NCBI RefSeq assembly: GCF_008704995.1
Contig: NZ_CP023747.1
Location: forward strand, 3,994,501-4,058,500
From: Streptomyces nodosus
GTDB lineage: Bacteria; Actinomycetota; Actinomycetes; Streptomycetales; Streptomycetaceae
Direction of reading: 5' to 3'
DNA: 64,000 bases
The notes under the pieces were generated by a model. The model ran no database searches and was not told the origin of the DNA. It was given only the letters and a program-made list of their open reading frames with translations. Below, piece after piece: positions 24,546 to 33,418 of the stretch; the first letter of the stretch is position 1; the number at the start of each line of letters is the position of its first letter. The position numbers and the translations under genes are program-made.

Positions 24546-25859
24546 ATGCCGATTTCCCACAATAAGGGAGTGGTGAGGGTGGGTCAGAAAAGCGAAGCGG
24601 ACAGGCGTAAGCTGATTGTCGTCGGTCTGGGATATGTAGGGCTTCCGCTGGCCGTGCGGGCGGTCGAGGCGGGCTACCTCGTCGTCGGTGTCGACACGGA
24701 CGAACTGCGGGTGAAACGCCTGGGCGCTTGTGACTCCTACATCGAAGGCGTGGACGACACCCGCCTGATGGCCGCCGTGGACAGCGGCCGCTTCCACGCC
24801 ACCACGGACTACGACCGGATCGAGGGCTTCGACGTCTGTGTCATCACCGTGCCGACGCCCCTGCGGGAGGGCGTTCCGGACCTGAGTTTCGTGGAGTGCG
24901 CCGGCCGGAGCGTCGCCCCGCACCTCACGCCCGGTGCCACCGTGGTCCTGGAGTCCACCACCTACCCCGGGACCACCGAGACCCTGCTGCGTCCGCTGCT
25001 GGAGGCGGGCAGCGGGCTGAAGGCGGGCGAGGACTTCCACCTCGGTTACAGCCCGGAGCGCATCGACCCCGGGAACCCCGAGTGGCATCTGGAGAACACG
25101 CCCAAGGTGATCTCCGGGATCGACCCCGCGTCGCTGCGCAGCGTCGAGGGCTTCTACGGCGACATCGTGGAGCGCACGGTGCCGGTGAGTTCGTGCCGGA
25201 CCGCCGAGCTGACCAAGCTCCTGGAGAACACCTACCGGCATGTCAACATCGCGATGGTCAACGAGATGGCCATGGTCTCGCGGCAGTTGGGCGCCGACAT
25301 CTGGGAGGCCATCGACGCGGCCGGCACCAAGCCGTTCGGTTTCATGCCGTTCCGGCCCGGTCCCGGTGTGGGCGGGCACTGTCTGCCGGTCGACCCCTCC
25401 TATCTGTCCTGGCAGGTGAAACGGTTGCTCAGACAGGACCTCCGGTTCATCGGCCTGGCCAACGAGATCAACGACCATATGCCCGCCCATGTCGTCCAGC
25501 GGGTCACCCGAGGGCTGAACGAACGCGGCAAATCGGTCAAGGGCTCCCGGGTGCTGCAACTCGGGCTGGCCTACAAGAAGAACACCGGCGACATCCGTGA
25601 GTCGCCGGCCCTCGTCCTGGCGCGCTCACTGCTCTCGCTGGGCGCCCGGCTGACCGTGGTGGAGCCGCACACCGACGCGTATCTCGTTCCCCCGGACATC
25701 ACCCGGGTGGAACTCACCGAGGCGGAGGTGCGGGCGGCCGATGTGATCGTCGTGGCGACCGACCACGACGCCTTCGACTATGCGCTGATCGAGGACGCCG
25801 GCGCCTATGTGCTCGACACCCGCAATCGGTGCCGGGGGGAGCGCGTCGAGATCCTCTGA
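24546..25859 (+). CDS. UDP-sugar dehydrogenase (UDP-ManNAc/GlcNAc dehydrogenase, WecC/WbpA type)
   Basis: This encodes 437 residues; starts at GTG 24573 or later are also possible because the first 20 residues are not conserved. The Rossmann motif is VVGLGYVGLPLA (25-36). The substrate-bridging helix includes ELTKLLENTYRHVNIAMVNE, and the catalytic cysteine is Cys279 in GPGVGGHCLPVDP. It oxidises a UDP-hexose(amine) to the uronate with two NAD+. The ENTYRHVNIA stretch favours the N-acetyl-sugar (WecC/WbpA) branch over UDP-glucose dehydrogenase. It faces the epimerase gene across an AT-richer 227-bp divergent promoter region. Confidence 0.9.
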   Translation: MPISHNKGVVRVGQKSEADRRKLIVVGLGYVGLPLAVRAVEAGYLVVGVDTDELRVKRLGACDSYIEGVDDTRLMAAVDSGRFHATTDYDRIEGFDVCVITVPTPLREGVPDLSFVECAGRSVAPHLTPGATVVLESTTYPGTTETLLRPLLEAGSGLKAGEDFHLGYSPERIDPGNPEWHLENTPKVISGIDPASLRSVEGFYGDIVERTVPVSSCRTAELTKLLENTYRHVNIAMVNEMAMVSRQLGADIWEAIDAAGTKPFGFMPFRPGPGVGGHCLPVDPSYLSWQVKRLLRQDLRFIGLANEINDHMPAHVVQRVTRGLNERGKSVKGSRVLQLGLAYKKNTGDIRESPALVLARSLLSLGARLTVVEPHTDAYLVPPDITRVELTEAEVRAADVIVVATDHDAFDYALIEDAGAYVLDTRNRCRGERVEIL

Positions 25860-25943
25860 CGGGGTCCTGTCCGGGCCGGGCGCGACGGCGGCACCGCCGA
25901 CGTGGCGCCCGGCCCGGTGGGTTCCTCATCCCTGTGAGGCGAG

Positions 25944-25974
25944 GCCCTGCCCGTGTCCCCGGCACGGGCAGGGC
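25944..25974. terminator. Bidirectional terminator
   Basis: GCCCTGCCCGTG (25944-25955) and CACGGGCAGGGC (25963-25974) form a perfect 12-bp stem with a 7-nt loop, between the convergent dehydrogenase and epimerase genes. Confidence 0.8.
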
Positions 25975-26075
25975 TTCGTCGATGGCGGGGGCGGCGGCGG
26001 GGGCGTACGGGAGGCCGTGGAAAGCCCCCGCCGCGACGATCACGACGGGGGCGCGGGGGCGCGGGGCGCCCGGGG

Positions 26076-27014
26076 TCAGGCGTACTCCGGCAGGGTGTGG
26101 AACCAGCGGACCGTCTCGGCCAGCCCCTGTTCCAGCGGGACCGCCGTGAGCCCCGTGAACAGGCCCCGCAGGATCCCGTCGTCGGCCTGCGAGTCGCGCA
26201 CATCGCCGCGGCGGGGTTCCACATGGCGGATCTCGACCGCCAGCTCCAGGGCCTTGGCGAGGTGATGGGCGAGTTCCAGGACGCTGACCCGGGTGCCGAA
26301 GGCCAGATTGACCGGGCTGTCGCAGGTGACCTTCCGCTGGACGGCGTCGGCGAGCACCCGGGCGACCGTTCCGACATAGGTGAAGTCGCGGGTCTGGTGG
26401 CCGTCGCCGTGGACGGTCAGCGGTTCACCGCGCAGCGCCGCGTCGATGAAGGACGGGACGACGGCGGCGTAGGCGTGCCCGGCGGACTGCAGCGGCCCGT
26501 AGACGTTGAAGAAGCGGAAGACCAGGGTCGGCAGCCCGAAGGCCGCCGCGTAGGACAGGGCGTAGGCCTCGGTGGCGAGCTTGCTGGCGGCGTAGGGGCT
26601 GAGCGGCCGGGTCGGCAGCCCCTCGTGCTTGGGCAGTTCGGCGACCGAGCCGTACACCGAGGACGAGGACGCGGCGACCACAGGGATCCGTCTGCGGCGG
26701 CACGCCTCCAGGACACACACGGTGCCGGTGGCGTTGACCTCGTGGCTGGCGAACGGATCCGCCAGGGAACGCGGTACGGACGGCCGCGCCGCCAGATGGA
26801 CCACGGCGTCGGCGCCGGTCAGCACCTCGTCGAGCAGCGATCGGTCGAGGATGCTGCCCTCGACCAGTTCCGCGCCGGTGCCTGCGAGATGGGCGGCCGA
26901 GCCGGTGCTCAGGTCGTCCAGTGCGACGACCCGGCCGACGGAGGGGCGCGAGACCAGCTCGCGGCACAGGTTCGCTCCGATGAACCCGGCACCTCCTGTC
27001 ACTACGACGTTCAA
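26076..27014 (-). CDS. UDP-N-acetylglucosamine 4-epimerase-like SDR
   Basis: This encodes 312 residues. I place the start at TTG 27014, which overlaps the glycosyltransferase stop (TTGA) and has AAGGTG upstream; ATG 27047 would add 11 residues. The motifs are VVVTGGAGFIGANL, SSSVYG and YAASK, with FFNVYGPLQ and RDFTYV downstream. This pattern is that of WbpP/GalE-like epimerases. It is coupled to the GT4 gene and probably feeds it a nucleotide sugar. Substrate preference is not determined by the visible motifs. Confidence 0.87.
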   Translation of the reverse strand: MNVVVTGGAGFIGANLCRELVSRPSVGRVVALDDLSTGSAAHLAGTGAELVEGSILDRSLLDEVLTGADAVVHLAARPSVPRSLADPFASHEVNATGTVCVLEACRRRRIPVVAASSSSVYGSVAELPKHEGLPTRPLSPYAASKLATEAYALSYAAAFGLPTLVFRFFNVYGPLQSAGHAYAAVVPSFIDAALRGEPLTVHGDGHQTRDFTYVGTVARVLADAVQRKVTCDSPVNLAFGTRVSVLELAHHLAKALELAVEIRHVEPRRGDVRDSQADDGILRGLFTGLTAVPLEQGLAETVRWFHTLPEYA

Positions 27015-28222
27015 CGGTTCACACCTTTCGGTAGGGCCCTCGGCCACCAGCCGTGTGCGACGGCGAGGGAGGCGTAGAGGTCATGGGTGTCCTGGACCAG
27101 GCGTTCGGCCCCGAAGCGCTCCGTCGTCCAGGCGCGGGCCTGCCGCCCCATCCGGTGACGGAGCGCCTCGTCGCGCAGCAGCGCGACGGTGTGGCGGGTG
27201 AGCAGCTCGGGGGTGTCCGGCGGGGCCAGGAAACCGGTCCGCCCGTCCTGGACGACCTCCGCCACGCTGCCCACCCGCGTCGACACCGCGGGCAGTCCCG
27301 CAAGGCCGGCTTCGATCAGGCTGACCGGCATGCCCTCGTTGTCCGAGGTGAGCAGCACCAGATCCGCGGCGGCGTACACGGTCTCCACATCGGCGCGCCA
27401 GCCCAGCAGATGCAGCGCGTCACGCAGATCGGCCGCCTGCTCCAGGTCGCCGTGCAGATCCCCGGCCCCGCACACCAGGAACCGGGCCTCCGGCACGGCG
27501 CGACGCACCTCCCGGGCCACCGCCAGGAACCGGTCGGGCCGTTTGATCCGGGTCACGCGGCCGACATAGGCCACGACCGGGCCGTCCCCGGGGACGCCGA
27601 GGAGTCTGCGGGCCTCCGAGCGCCCGGGCGGCACGGCCGGGGTGGTGCCGGGCGGGACCACGGCGTACTGCCGGGGCAGGCCGATGCCGGCGGACAGCAG
27701 ATCGTCGCGGACCCCGCACCCCACGGCCACCAGCCGGTCGGTGACGGCCGCCAGGCGGCGCTCGGCCTGGACCACCAGCCGGGTCTTCGCCGGGGAGAAG
27801 TAGCCCTTCAGAAGGTGCCCGTGAAAGGTGTGCACCCGGACGGGCACCCGGGCGAGCACGGCCGCGAGACGGCCCAGCGTTCCCGCCTTGGCGGTGTGGG
27901 TGTGCACGATATGGGGCCGGAACCGGCGCATGGCGCCGGTCAGCGCGGCCAGCGCGCGCAGATCGTCGGTGGGCCGCACCGCCCGTCCCAGGGTGGGCAC
28001 CTGGCGGACCAGTACGTCCGGGGCCCGCTGCTCCACGTAGTCGGCCTCGTCGGGGCCCACCGAACCGGCGTAGAGCCGGTGGTCGAACAGCTCGTCGTCG
28101 AGGCCGCGCATCAGCGCCGAGACCTGGAGGGCCGGGCCGCCCACGTTCATGCGTGCGATGACCCGCATCACCCGGATCCGGGAGCCGTCGAGGCCGGTCG
28201 TGCGTCGCCGGGCAACCGTCAT
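27011..28222 (-). CDS. Family 4 glycosyltransferase (GT-B)
   Basis: This encodes 403 residues. The N-terminal half has NVGGPALQVSALMRGL and HTHTAKAGTLGR, and the C-terminal half has YVGRVTRIKRPDRFL and the GT4 EX7E motif with Glu296 and Glu304 (EGMPVSLIEAGLAG). It transfers a sugar from a nucleotide donor, probably onto the lipid-linked precursor begun by the WecA-like enzyme. ATG 28222 has GGTGAGG close upstream; the conserved region begins at Met19. It is first in an operon with the epimerase. Confidence 0.9.
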   Translation of the reverse strand: MTVARRRTTGLDGSRIRVMRVIARMNVGGPALQVSALMRGLDDELFDHRLYAGSVGPDEADYVEQRAPDVLVRQVPTLGRAVRPTDDLRALAALTGAMRRFRPHIVHTHTAKAGTLGRLAAVLARVPVRVHTFHGHLLKGYFSPAKTRLVVQAERRLAAVTDRLVAVGCGVRDDLLSAGIGLPRQYAVVPPGTTPAVPPGRSEARRLLGVPGDGPVVAYVGRVTRIKRPDRFLAVAREVRRAVPEARFLVCGAGDLHGDLEQAADLRDALHLLGWRADVETVYAAADLVLLTSDNEGMPVSLIEAGLAGLPAVSTRVGSVAEVVQDGRTGFLAPPDTPELLTRHTVALLRDEALRHRMGRQARAWTTERFGAERLVQDTHDLYASLAVAHGWWPRALPKGVNR

Positions 28223-28377
28223 TCAGCCTCACCGCGTTCCTGGTCACCGCTGAGGCGGGCCCCGTTACATGATCACGACGGGCAGTCATGCTGGCACGGC
28301 GGCAGGGGGGTGCGGCGGCGACGTGCCGCCCGCCGCGGGGAGCAGTACACCTACGGCGTACATGGCGCGGGACGGCC

Positions 28378-28414
28378 GAAGGGGCCGGATCGCGCTCCGC
28401 GATCCGGCCCCTTC
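28378..28414 (-). terminator. Strong terminator of the Fe-S oxidoreductase gene
   Basis: GAAGGGGCCGGATCGCG (28378-28394), loop CTC, and CGCGATCCGGCCCCTTC (28398-28414) form a perfect 17-bp stem. The remaining 28223-28377 region contains only the promoter area of the GT4 gene. Confidence 0.88.
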
Positions 28415-28432
28415 AGATGCGATCGAGGCCCG

Positions 28433-30700
28433 CTACTTAACCGGCTCCGGTTCGGGCTCGCTCTCGGTCTCCGCCGCACCGGCCGGGTCGACCGGGGTCC
28501 GGACGGAGTCGAGCAGCAGCTGGGCGACGTCGACGACCTGGATCGATTCCTTGGCCTTGCCCTCGTTCTTCTTGCCGTTGACCGAGTCGGTGAGCATGAC
28601 CAGGCAGAACGGGCAGGCGGTGGAGACGATGTCGGGGTTCAGCGACAGCGCCTCGTCCACGCGCTCGTTGTTGATGCGCTTGCCGATCCGCTCCTCCATC
28701 CACATCCGGGCGCCGCCGGCGCCGCAGCAGAAGCCGCGTTCCTTGTGGCGGTGCATCTCCTCGTTCCTGAGGCCCGGGACCTTGCCGATGATCTCGCGCG
28801 GCGGCGTGTAGATCTTGTTGTGGCGGCCCAGGTAGCAGGGGTCGTGGTAGGTGATGATGCCCTCGACCGGGGTGACCGGGACCAGCTTGCCCTCGTCGAC
28901 CAGGTGCTGGAGCAGCTGGGTGTGGTGGATGACCTCGTAGTCGCCGCCGAGCTGCGGATACTCGTTGCCGAGCGTGTTCAGGCAGTGCGGGCAGGTGGCG
29001 ACGATCTTCTTCGCCGACTTCGGCTTCTTCGTGGACGGGTCGTCGTCGTCCTCGCCGAAGGCCATGTTCAGCGCGGCGACGTTCTCCATGCCGAGCTCCT
29101 GGAACAGGGGCTCGTTGCCCAGTCGGCGGGCGGAGTCACCGGTGCACTTCTCGTCCCCGCCCATGATCGCGAACTTCACGCCCGCGATGTGCAGCAGCTC
29201 GGCGAACGCCTTGGTGGTCTTCTTCGCACGGTCCTCCAGCGCACCGGCGCAGCCGACCCAGTAGAGGTACTCGACCTCGGTGAGGTCCTCGATGTCCCGG
29301 CCCACGACCGGCACCTCGAAGTCGAGCTCCTTGGTCCACTCCAGGCGCTGCTTCTTGGCCAGGCCCCAGGGGTTGCCCTTCTTCTCCAGGTTCTTGAGCA
29401 TGGTGCCCGCCTCGGACGGGAACGCGGACTCGATCATCACCTGGTAGCGGCGCATGTCGACGATGTGGTCGATGTGCTCGATGTCCACCGGGCACTGCTC
29501 GACACAGGCGCCGCAGGTGGTGCAGGACCACAGCACGTCCGGGTCGATGACGCCGTTCTCCTCGGCCGTGCCGATCAGCGGCCGCCCGGCCTCGGCCAGG
29601 GCGGACGCGGGCACCTCCGCCAGCTGCTCGGCGGACGCCTTCTCCTCGCCCTCCGCCGACATGCCGCCGCCGGCCAGCAGATAGGGCGCCTTGGCGTGCG
29701 CATGGTCGCGCAGCGACATGATCAGCAGCTTCGGGGAGAGCGGCTTCCCGGTGTTCCAGGCCGGGCACTGCGACTGGCAGCGACCGCACTCGGTGCAGGT
29801 GGAGAAGTCCAGCAGGCCCTTCCAGGAGAACTGCTCGACCTGGGAGACCCCGAAGACGTCGTCCTCGCCCGGGTCCTCGAAGTCGATCGGCTTGCCGCCC
29901 GAGGTCATGGGCTGGAGCGCGCCGAGCGCCGTCCCGCCGTCGGCGTTCCGCTTGAACCAGATGTTCGGGAAGGCCAGGAACCGGTGCCAGGCCACGCCCA
30001 TGTTGGTGTTCAGGCTCACCGTGATCATCCAGATCATGGTGGTGCCGAGCTTGATCATGGCGAACAGATAGGTGAGGTTCTGCAGGGTGGTGAGGCCGAG
30101 CCCCTTGAACGCCAGGACCAGCGGGTACGAGGCGAAGTACGCGGCCTGGTAGTGGTCCACATGGTGCAGCGCGCCCTCGAGGCCCCGCAGCACCATGATC
30201 GCCAGGCCGATGACCAGGATGACGTACTCGACGAAGTACGCCTGTCCCATCTTCGAGCCCGTGAACCGGGACTTGCGGCCGGGCCGGGACGGCAGGCTCA
30301 GCAGCCGGATGACCATCAGCGTGATGATGCCCAGCGTCGTCATGGTGCCGATGAACTCGATGTAGAGCTCGTACGGCAGGAAGCCGCCGAGGACCGGCAG
30401 CGTCCAGTCGGCCCGGAAGAGCTGACCGTAGGCGTTGACGATGGTCGGCGGCAGGGTCAGAAAGCCGATGGCCACGAACCAGTGGGCGATGCCCACCACG
30501 CCCCATCGGTTCATGCGCGTATGGCCGAGGAACTCCCTGACCAGGGTCACGCTGCGCTGGTAGGGGTTGTCGGTGCGGCTGCCCGCGGGGACGGGCTGGC
30601 CGAGCTTGAAGTACCGGACGAACTGACCGATGGCGCGTGCGAGCAGCGCGACGCCGACCACGGTCAGGACCAGCGACACGATGATCGCGACCAGTTGCAT
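28433..30700 (-). CDS. Membrane Fe-S oxidoreductase, EtfD-like (heterodisulfide-reductase type)
   Basis: This encodes 755 residues. Five to six N-terminal membrane helices (about 1-235) resemble a NarI/HdrE-type cytochrome module. Two 4Fe-4S ferredoxin motifs follow, CTECGRCQSQCP near residue 300 and CTTCGACVEQCP near 392. Two CCG domains of the GlpC/HdrB type carry YWVGCAG, CPHCLNTL, HDPCYLGRHN, GFCCGAGGARMW and TACPFC. This is the layout of mycobacterial EtfD, which passes electrons from fatty-acid oxidation through ETF to menaquinone. No etfAB genes are near. It sits alone, inside an exopolysaccharide locus, behind an operator and a long leader hairpin. Confidence 0.88.
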   Translation of the reverse strand: MQLVAIIVSLVLTVVGVALLARAIGQFVRYFKLGQPVPAGSRTDNPYQRSVTLVREFLGHTRMNRWGVVGIAHWFVAIGFLTLPPTIVNAYGQLFRADWTLPVLGGFLPYELYIEFIGTMTTLGIITLMVIRLLSLPSRPGRKSRFTGSKMGQAYFVEYVILVIGLAIMVLRGLEGALHHVDHYQAAYFASYPLVLAFKGLGLTTLQNLTYLFAMIKLGTTMIWMITVSLNTNMGVAWHRFLAFPNIWFKRNADGGTALGALQPMTSGGKPIDFEDPGEDDVFGVSQVEQFSWKGLLDFSTCTECGRCQSQCPAWNTGKPLSPKLLIMSLRDHAHAKAPYLLAGGGMSAEGEEKASAEQLAEVPASALAEAGRPLIGTAEENGVIDPDVLWSCTTCGACVEQCPVDIEHIDHIVDMRRYQVMIESAFPSEAGTMLKNLEKKGNPWGLAKKQRLEWTKELDFEVPVVGRDIEDLTEVEYLYWVGCAGALEDRAKKTTKAFAELLHIAGVKFAIMGGDEKCTGDSARRLGNEPLFQELGMENVAALNMAFGEDDDDPSTKKPKSAKKIVATCPHCLNTLGNEYPQLGGDYEVIHHTQLLQHLVDEGKLVPVTPVEGIITYHDPCYLGRHNKIYTPPREIIGKVPGLRNEEMHRHKERGFCCGAGGARMWMEERIGKRINNERVDEALSLNPDIVSTACPFCLVMLTDSVNGKKNEGKAKESIQVVDVAQLLLDSVRTPVDPAGAAETESEPEPEPVK

Positions 30701-30727
30701 GGGGGCTCCTCGGGCCTGCGAGGGGTG

Positions 30728-30758
30728 CCTCCGGCGTACAGCCTCTGTACTCCGGAGG
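30728..30758 (-). promoter_or_regulatory. Long hairpin in the leader of the EtfD-like gene
   Basis: CCTCCGGCGTACAG (30728-30741) and CTGTACTCCGGAGG (30745-30758) pair over 14 bp with one mismatch and a 3-nt loop. It lies 28-58 nt upstream of the ATG and downstream of the likely promoter, so it would form in the mRNA. It may be an attenuator, a stability element or an operator. Confidence 0.5.
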
Positions 30759-30763
30759 AGTGA

Positions 30764-30777
30764 TTACTAATCGGTAA
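30764..30777. promoter_or_regulatory. Possible TetR-type operator
   Basis: TTACTAATCGGTAA has TTAC/GTAA arms around a 6-bp centre in an AT-rich patch that is probably the promoter of the EtfD-like gene. Similar motifs are bound by TetR regulators of fatty-acid oxidation genes in actinobacteria. The regulator is inferred. Confidence 0.4.
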
Positions 30778-31236
30778 CTTATGTGGTTCGTCTGAGACTA
30801 CCCACTAGTGCCGCCGCACTGTAGGGGAGCGCGCGGTGATCTGCGTCGCTGTGCCCCGGGGTGCCCCGGTCCCGTGCCGGCCCGGGCGAACCGGACCGCC
30901 GGGCGTGAACGGATGCGGACCACCCTGGGCCAGAACTTACCGGTGATCAGGGCCCGATGCGTGCCGGGACGGTCCGCGACGCCGTTCGACACCGCCCCGG
31001 GTGCGGTCTCGCGGCCGTACGGCAGGCCCCGCGTCCCGGCCCGGCAGCCGCCACCCGCCGTGCGCCGGACGGCGACCCTCGGCGCCCTGACGCGGCCCCC
31101 GGCCCAGGGGCGTGCGACGGGCCGACAGGGGGTGGCTCCCCCGCTTGGTGCCCACGAGTCCCTATCTTCTGCTCCGTGCATAGGGAACACAATGTCCCGT
31201 TTCGGGTGGTTCCCTCGGTCCCATGAGGGGTGCGTC
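30778..31236. other. 459-bp divergent intergenic region
   Basis: The left 40 bp are AT-richer and include part of the EtfD promoter. The rest is GC-rich with weak coding bias. I see no supported gene in it. The Wzz gene promoter should lie in the last 100 bp. An ATG at 31192, in frame and with AGGGA upstream, could move the next start into this region. Confidence 0.5.
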
Positions 31237-32697
31237 TTGGATCTCCACGGTTTCCTGAAGGCCCTCGCCAGACGTTGGCCGATCGTCCTGCTCTGTCTGG
31301 TTCTCGCGGTCGGCGCGGCGCTGGCCGCGACGAACCTGAGCACCCCTGTCTACGAGGCCAGGGCCCAGCTCTTCGTCGCCACCCGCACCGGCGACGACAC
31401 CGCCCAGCTGAATCAGGGGCAGAGCTTCTCGCAGGCCCGAGTGCAGTCGTACGCGGAGATCGTGACGACACGTCAGGTGACCGAGCCCGTGGTGAAGCAG
31501 CTGCGGCTGCACACCACACCGGAGGAACTGGCGTCCCGGATCAGCGCCGTCGCCCCGCTGAACACCGTGCTCATCGACATCACCGTCCGGGACACCGCGC
31601 CCCGGCGGGCCGCGAGCACCGCGAACGCCGTGGCGAAGCGGTTCAGTGCGGTGGTGGAGCGGCTGGAGACGCCCAAGCGCACACCGGGCCCGCAGCGGCA
31701 GGGGAAGAACCGGCGGACCGAGAGCGCCACCTCCCCCGTCTCCCTGGGCATCACCCAGGAGGCCACCGCCCCCGCCACCCCGGTCTCCCCCCGTCCGATG
31801 CTGAACCTGGGCGTGGGGGTGCTCGGCGGTCTGCTGCTCGGGGCCGGGTTCGTGGCGCTGCGCGAGACCCTCGACACCACGCTCAAGACCACCGAGGCGC
31901 TGGGCCGGTTCACCGAGCTGCCCGGCCTCGGCGCCATCCCCTACGACCGCAGCGCCCCCAGGAACCCGCTCGTCACGGCCGATGTGCACTCCAAGCGCGC
32001 CGAGGCCTTCCGCAAGCTGCGCACCAATCTGCAGTTCTCCCAGGTCGACGATCCGCCCCGGATCATCGTGGTGACGAGTTCGGTGCCCGGGGAGGGCAAG
32101 ACCAACACCGCGGTGAACCTGGCCCTCTCGCTCTCCGAGGCGGGCGTCTCCACCTGTCTGGTGGACGGCGATCTGCGTCGCCCGTGCGTGGCCCGGACCT
32201 TCGGGCTGGTCCAGGACGCCGGTCTGACCACGGTGCTCATCGGGCAGGCCAGGACCGAGGACGTGATGCAGCAGGCGGGCGGCCGGCTCTCGGTGCTCGC
32301 CAGCGGTGCCGTACCGCCGAACCCCACGGAGCTGCTCGCCTCGGCCCGGATGGAGGAGGTGCTGCGCGAACTGGCGGACACCTTCGAGGTGGTGATCGTC
32401 GACAGCGCGCCGCTGCTGCCGGTCGCGGACACCGTCGGGCTCGCCTCCCTGGCCCAGGGCGCGTTGCTGGTCGTCCGTGCCGCGCGGACCCGCCGGGACC
32501 AGATCCGCACCGCCGCGGAATCGCTGGACCGGGTCGGCGTCCGGGTCCTCGGCACCGTCTTCAACATGGCCCCGATCCCCAAGGGCGACCGCTACGGTGC
32601 CTACGGCCGCTACGGGGAGCTGCCGGCCCCCCGGGCGGCGGCGCCGCGGCAGGGGGCCGCCGTGTCCATGGGGGCACGGCGCGCGGGCGAGAAGTGA
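31237..32697 (+). CDS. Wzz-domain bacterial tyrosine kinase (polysaccharide co-polymerase)
   Basis: This encodes 486 residues from TTG 31237 (GAGGGG upstream); ATG 31192 would add 15 residues. It has two membrane helices (about 13-31 and 189-208) flanking an outer Wzz domain, then a cytosolic BY-kinase with Walker A SSVPGEGKTNTA (281-292), A' LVDGDLRRP (308-316) and Walker B VVIVDSAPLLP. The tail has clustered tyrosines Tyr453, Tyr456 and Tyr459, the expected autophosphorylation sites. It sets chain length in exopolysaccharide export. It overlaps the phosphatase gene (GTGA), its expected partner. Confidence 0.93.
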   Translation: MDLHGFLKALARRWPIVLLCLVLAVGAALAATNLSTPVYEARAQLFVATRTGDDTAQLNQGQSFSQARVQSYAEIVTTRQVTEPVVKQLRLHTTPEELASRISAVAPLNTVLIDITVRDTAPRRAASTANAVAKRFSAVVERLETPKRTPGPQRQGKNRRTESATSPVSLGITQEATAPATPVSPRPMLNLGVGVLGGLLLGAGFVALRETLDTTLKTTEALGRFTELPGLGAIPYDRSAPRNPLVTADVHSKRAEAFRKLRTNLQFSQVDDPPRIIVVTSSVPGEGKTNTAVNLALSLSEAGVSTCLVDGDLRRPCVARTFGLVQDAGLTTVLIGQARTEDVMQQAGGRLSVLASGAVPPNPTELLASARMEEVLRELADTFEVVIVDSAPLLPVADTVGLASLAQGALLVVRAARTRRDQIRTAAESLDRVGVRVLGTVFNMAPIPKGDRYGAYGRYGELPAPRAAAPRQGAAVSMGARRAGEK

Positions 32698-33284
32698 CCC
32701 GGATCCTGTTCGTCTGCACGGGCAATGTGTACCGCTCGGTGCTCGCCGAGCGGCTGCTGGCGGTGCGGCTCGCGCCCGGTGCGGCCGTGCTGCCGGAGAG
32801 CGCCGGCACCCGGGCGCGGCCCCGTCCCGGCATGGACCCCGCGGCCAGGGCGGTGCTGGAGCGGCTGGGCGGGGACGGCTCCGGCTTCACGGCCCGCCGG
32901 CTCACCGCTCCGCTGGTCGCGGACGCGGCCCTGGTGCTCGGGCTCGCACGTGAGCACCGGGAGGCCGCCGTGCGGCTCGCGCCCTCGGCGATGCGGCGCT
33001 GCTTCACCCTGAAGGAGTTCGTGCGTCTGGCGACGGACGGGACCGACGAGGCCCAGGACCGTGTGCCGGAAGAGGGCGCGGCGCGAGGCGCGACCGGCCT
33101 CGGCCCGGTGGTGGCGGCCGCGGCGGCCCGCCGGGGCGCCGTCCTCCCGGTCCCGGCGGCCGAGGACGAGGTCACGGACCCCTGGGACCGGCCCCATGAG
33201 GTGCTGGACGAGTGCGCCCAGGACATCGACCGGGCGGTGCGCCGGCTCGCCCTGCTGCTGGGCGGTGGTGGCGTGCGGGGATGA
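32694..33284 (+). CDS. Low-molecular-weight protein tyrosine phosphatase
   Basis: This encodes 196 residues from GTG 32694, which overlaps the kinase stop. The P-loop C(X)5R is Cys8-Arg14 in FVCTGNVYRS, and the general acid is Asp162 in VTDPWDRP. Family members are usually near 150 residues; here an Ala/Arg/Gly-rich insertion (about 115-155) accounts for the extra length. It should dephosphorylate the tyrosine cluster of the co-transcribed Wzz kinase, as Wzb does for Wzc. Confidence 0.92.
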   Translation: MTRILFVCTGNVYRSVLAERLLAVRLAPGAAVLPESAGTRARPRPGMDPAARAVLERLGGDGSGFTARRLTAPLVADAALVLGLAREHREAAVRLAPSAMRRCFTLKEFVRLATDGTDEAQDRVPEEGAARGATGLGPVVAAAAARRGAVLPVPAAEDEVTDPWDRPHEVLDECAQDIDRAVRRLALLLGGGGVRG

Positions 33285-33364
33285 GGGTGGTGCGGCCCGC
33301 GGGCCCGGTTTCCCGTGCCGCCACCCGGTGTAGGTGCCCGGTTGCTGTGCGCCGTCGGATAAAA

Positions 33365-33385
33365 GTTGAGTCTGACTGACTCAGC
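33365..33385. promoter_or_regulatory. HAIR operator 1 (HspR site) upstream of dnaK
   Basis: GTTGAGT-N7-ACTCAGC matches the HspR consensus CTTGAGT-N7-ACTCAAG at 12 of 14 positions. It lies 4 bp upstream of the -35 box of the dnaK promoter. Confidence 0.85.
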
Positions 33386-33389
33386 TCTG

Positions 33390-33418
33390 TTGACGCCGCG
33401 CCGATGCCTCGTGCATCC
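33390..33418 (+). promoter_or_regulatory. dnaK operon promoter
   Basis: TTGACG (33390-33395) and GCATCC (33413-33418) are 17 bp apart. The -10 box touches the second HAIR site, so bound HspR would block RNA polymerase. Confidence 0.65.

Noticed and set aside
27053..30763. A 1236-codon open frame on the plus strand opposite the GT4 and Fe-S genes
   Set aside because: It is the antisense reading of two well supported minus-strand genes; the product is Gly/Arg/His-rich with no domain, a usual artefact at this GC.
30808..31191. N-terminal extension of the Wzz kinase
   Set aside because: The frame stays open upstream, but the sequence is Arg/Pro-rich and unlike Wzz proteins, which begin close to the first membrane helix.
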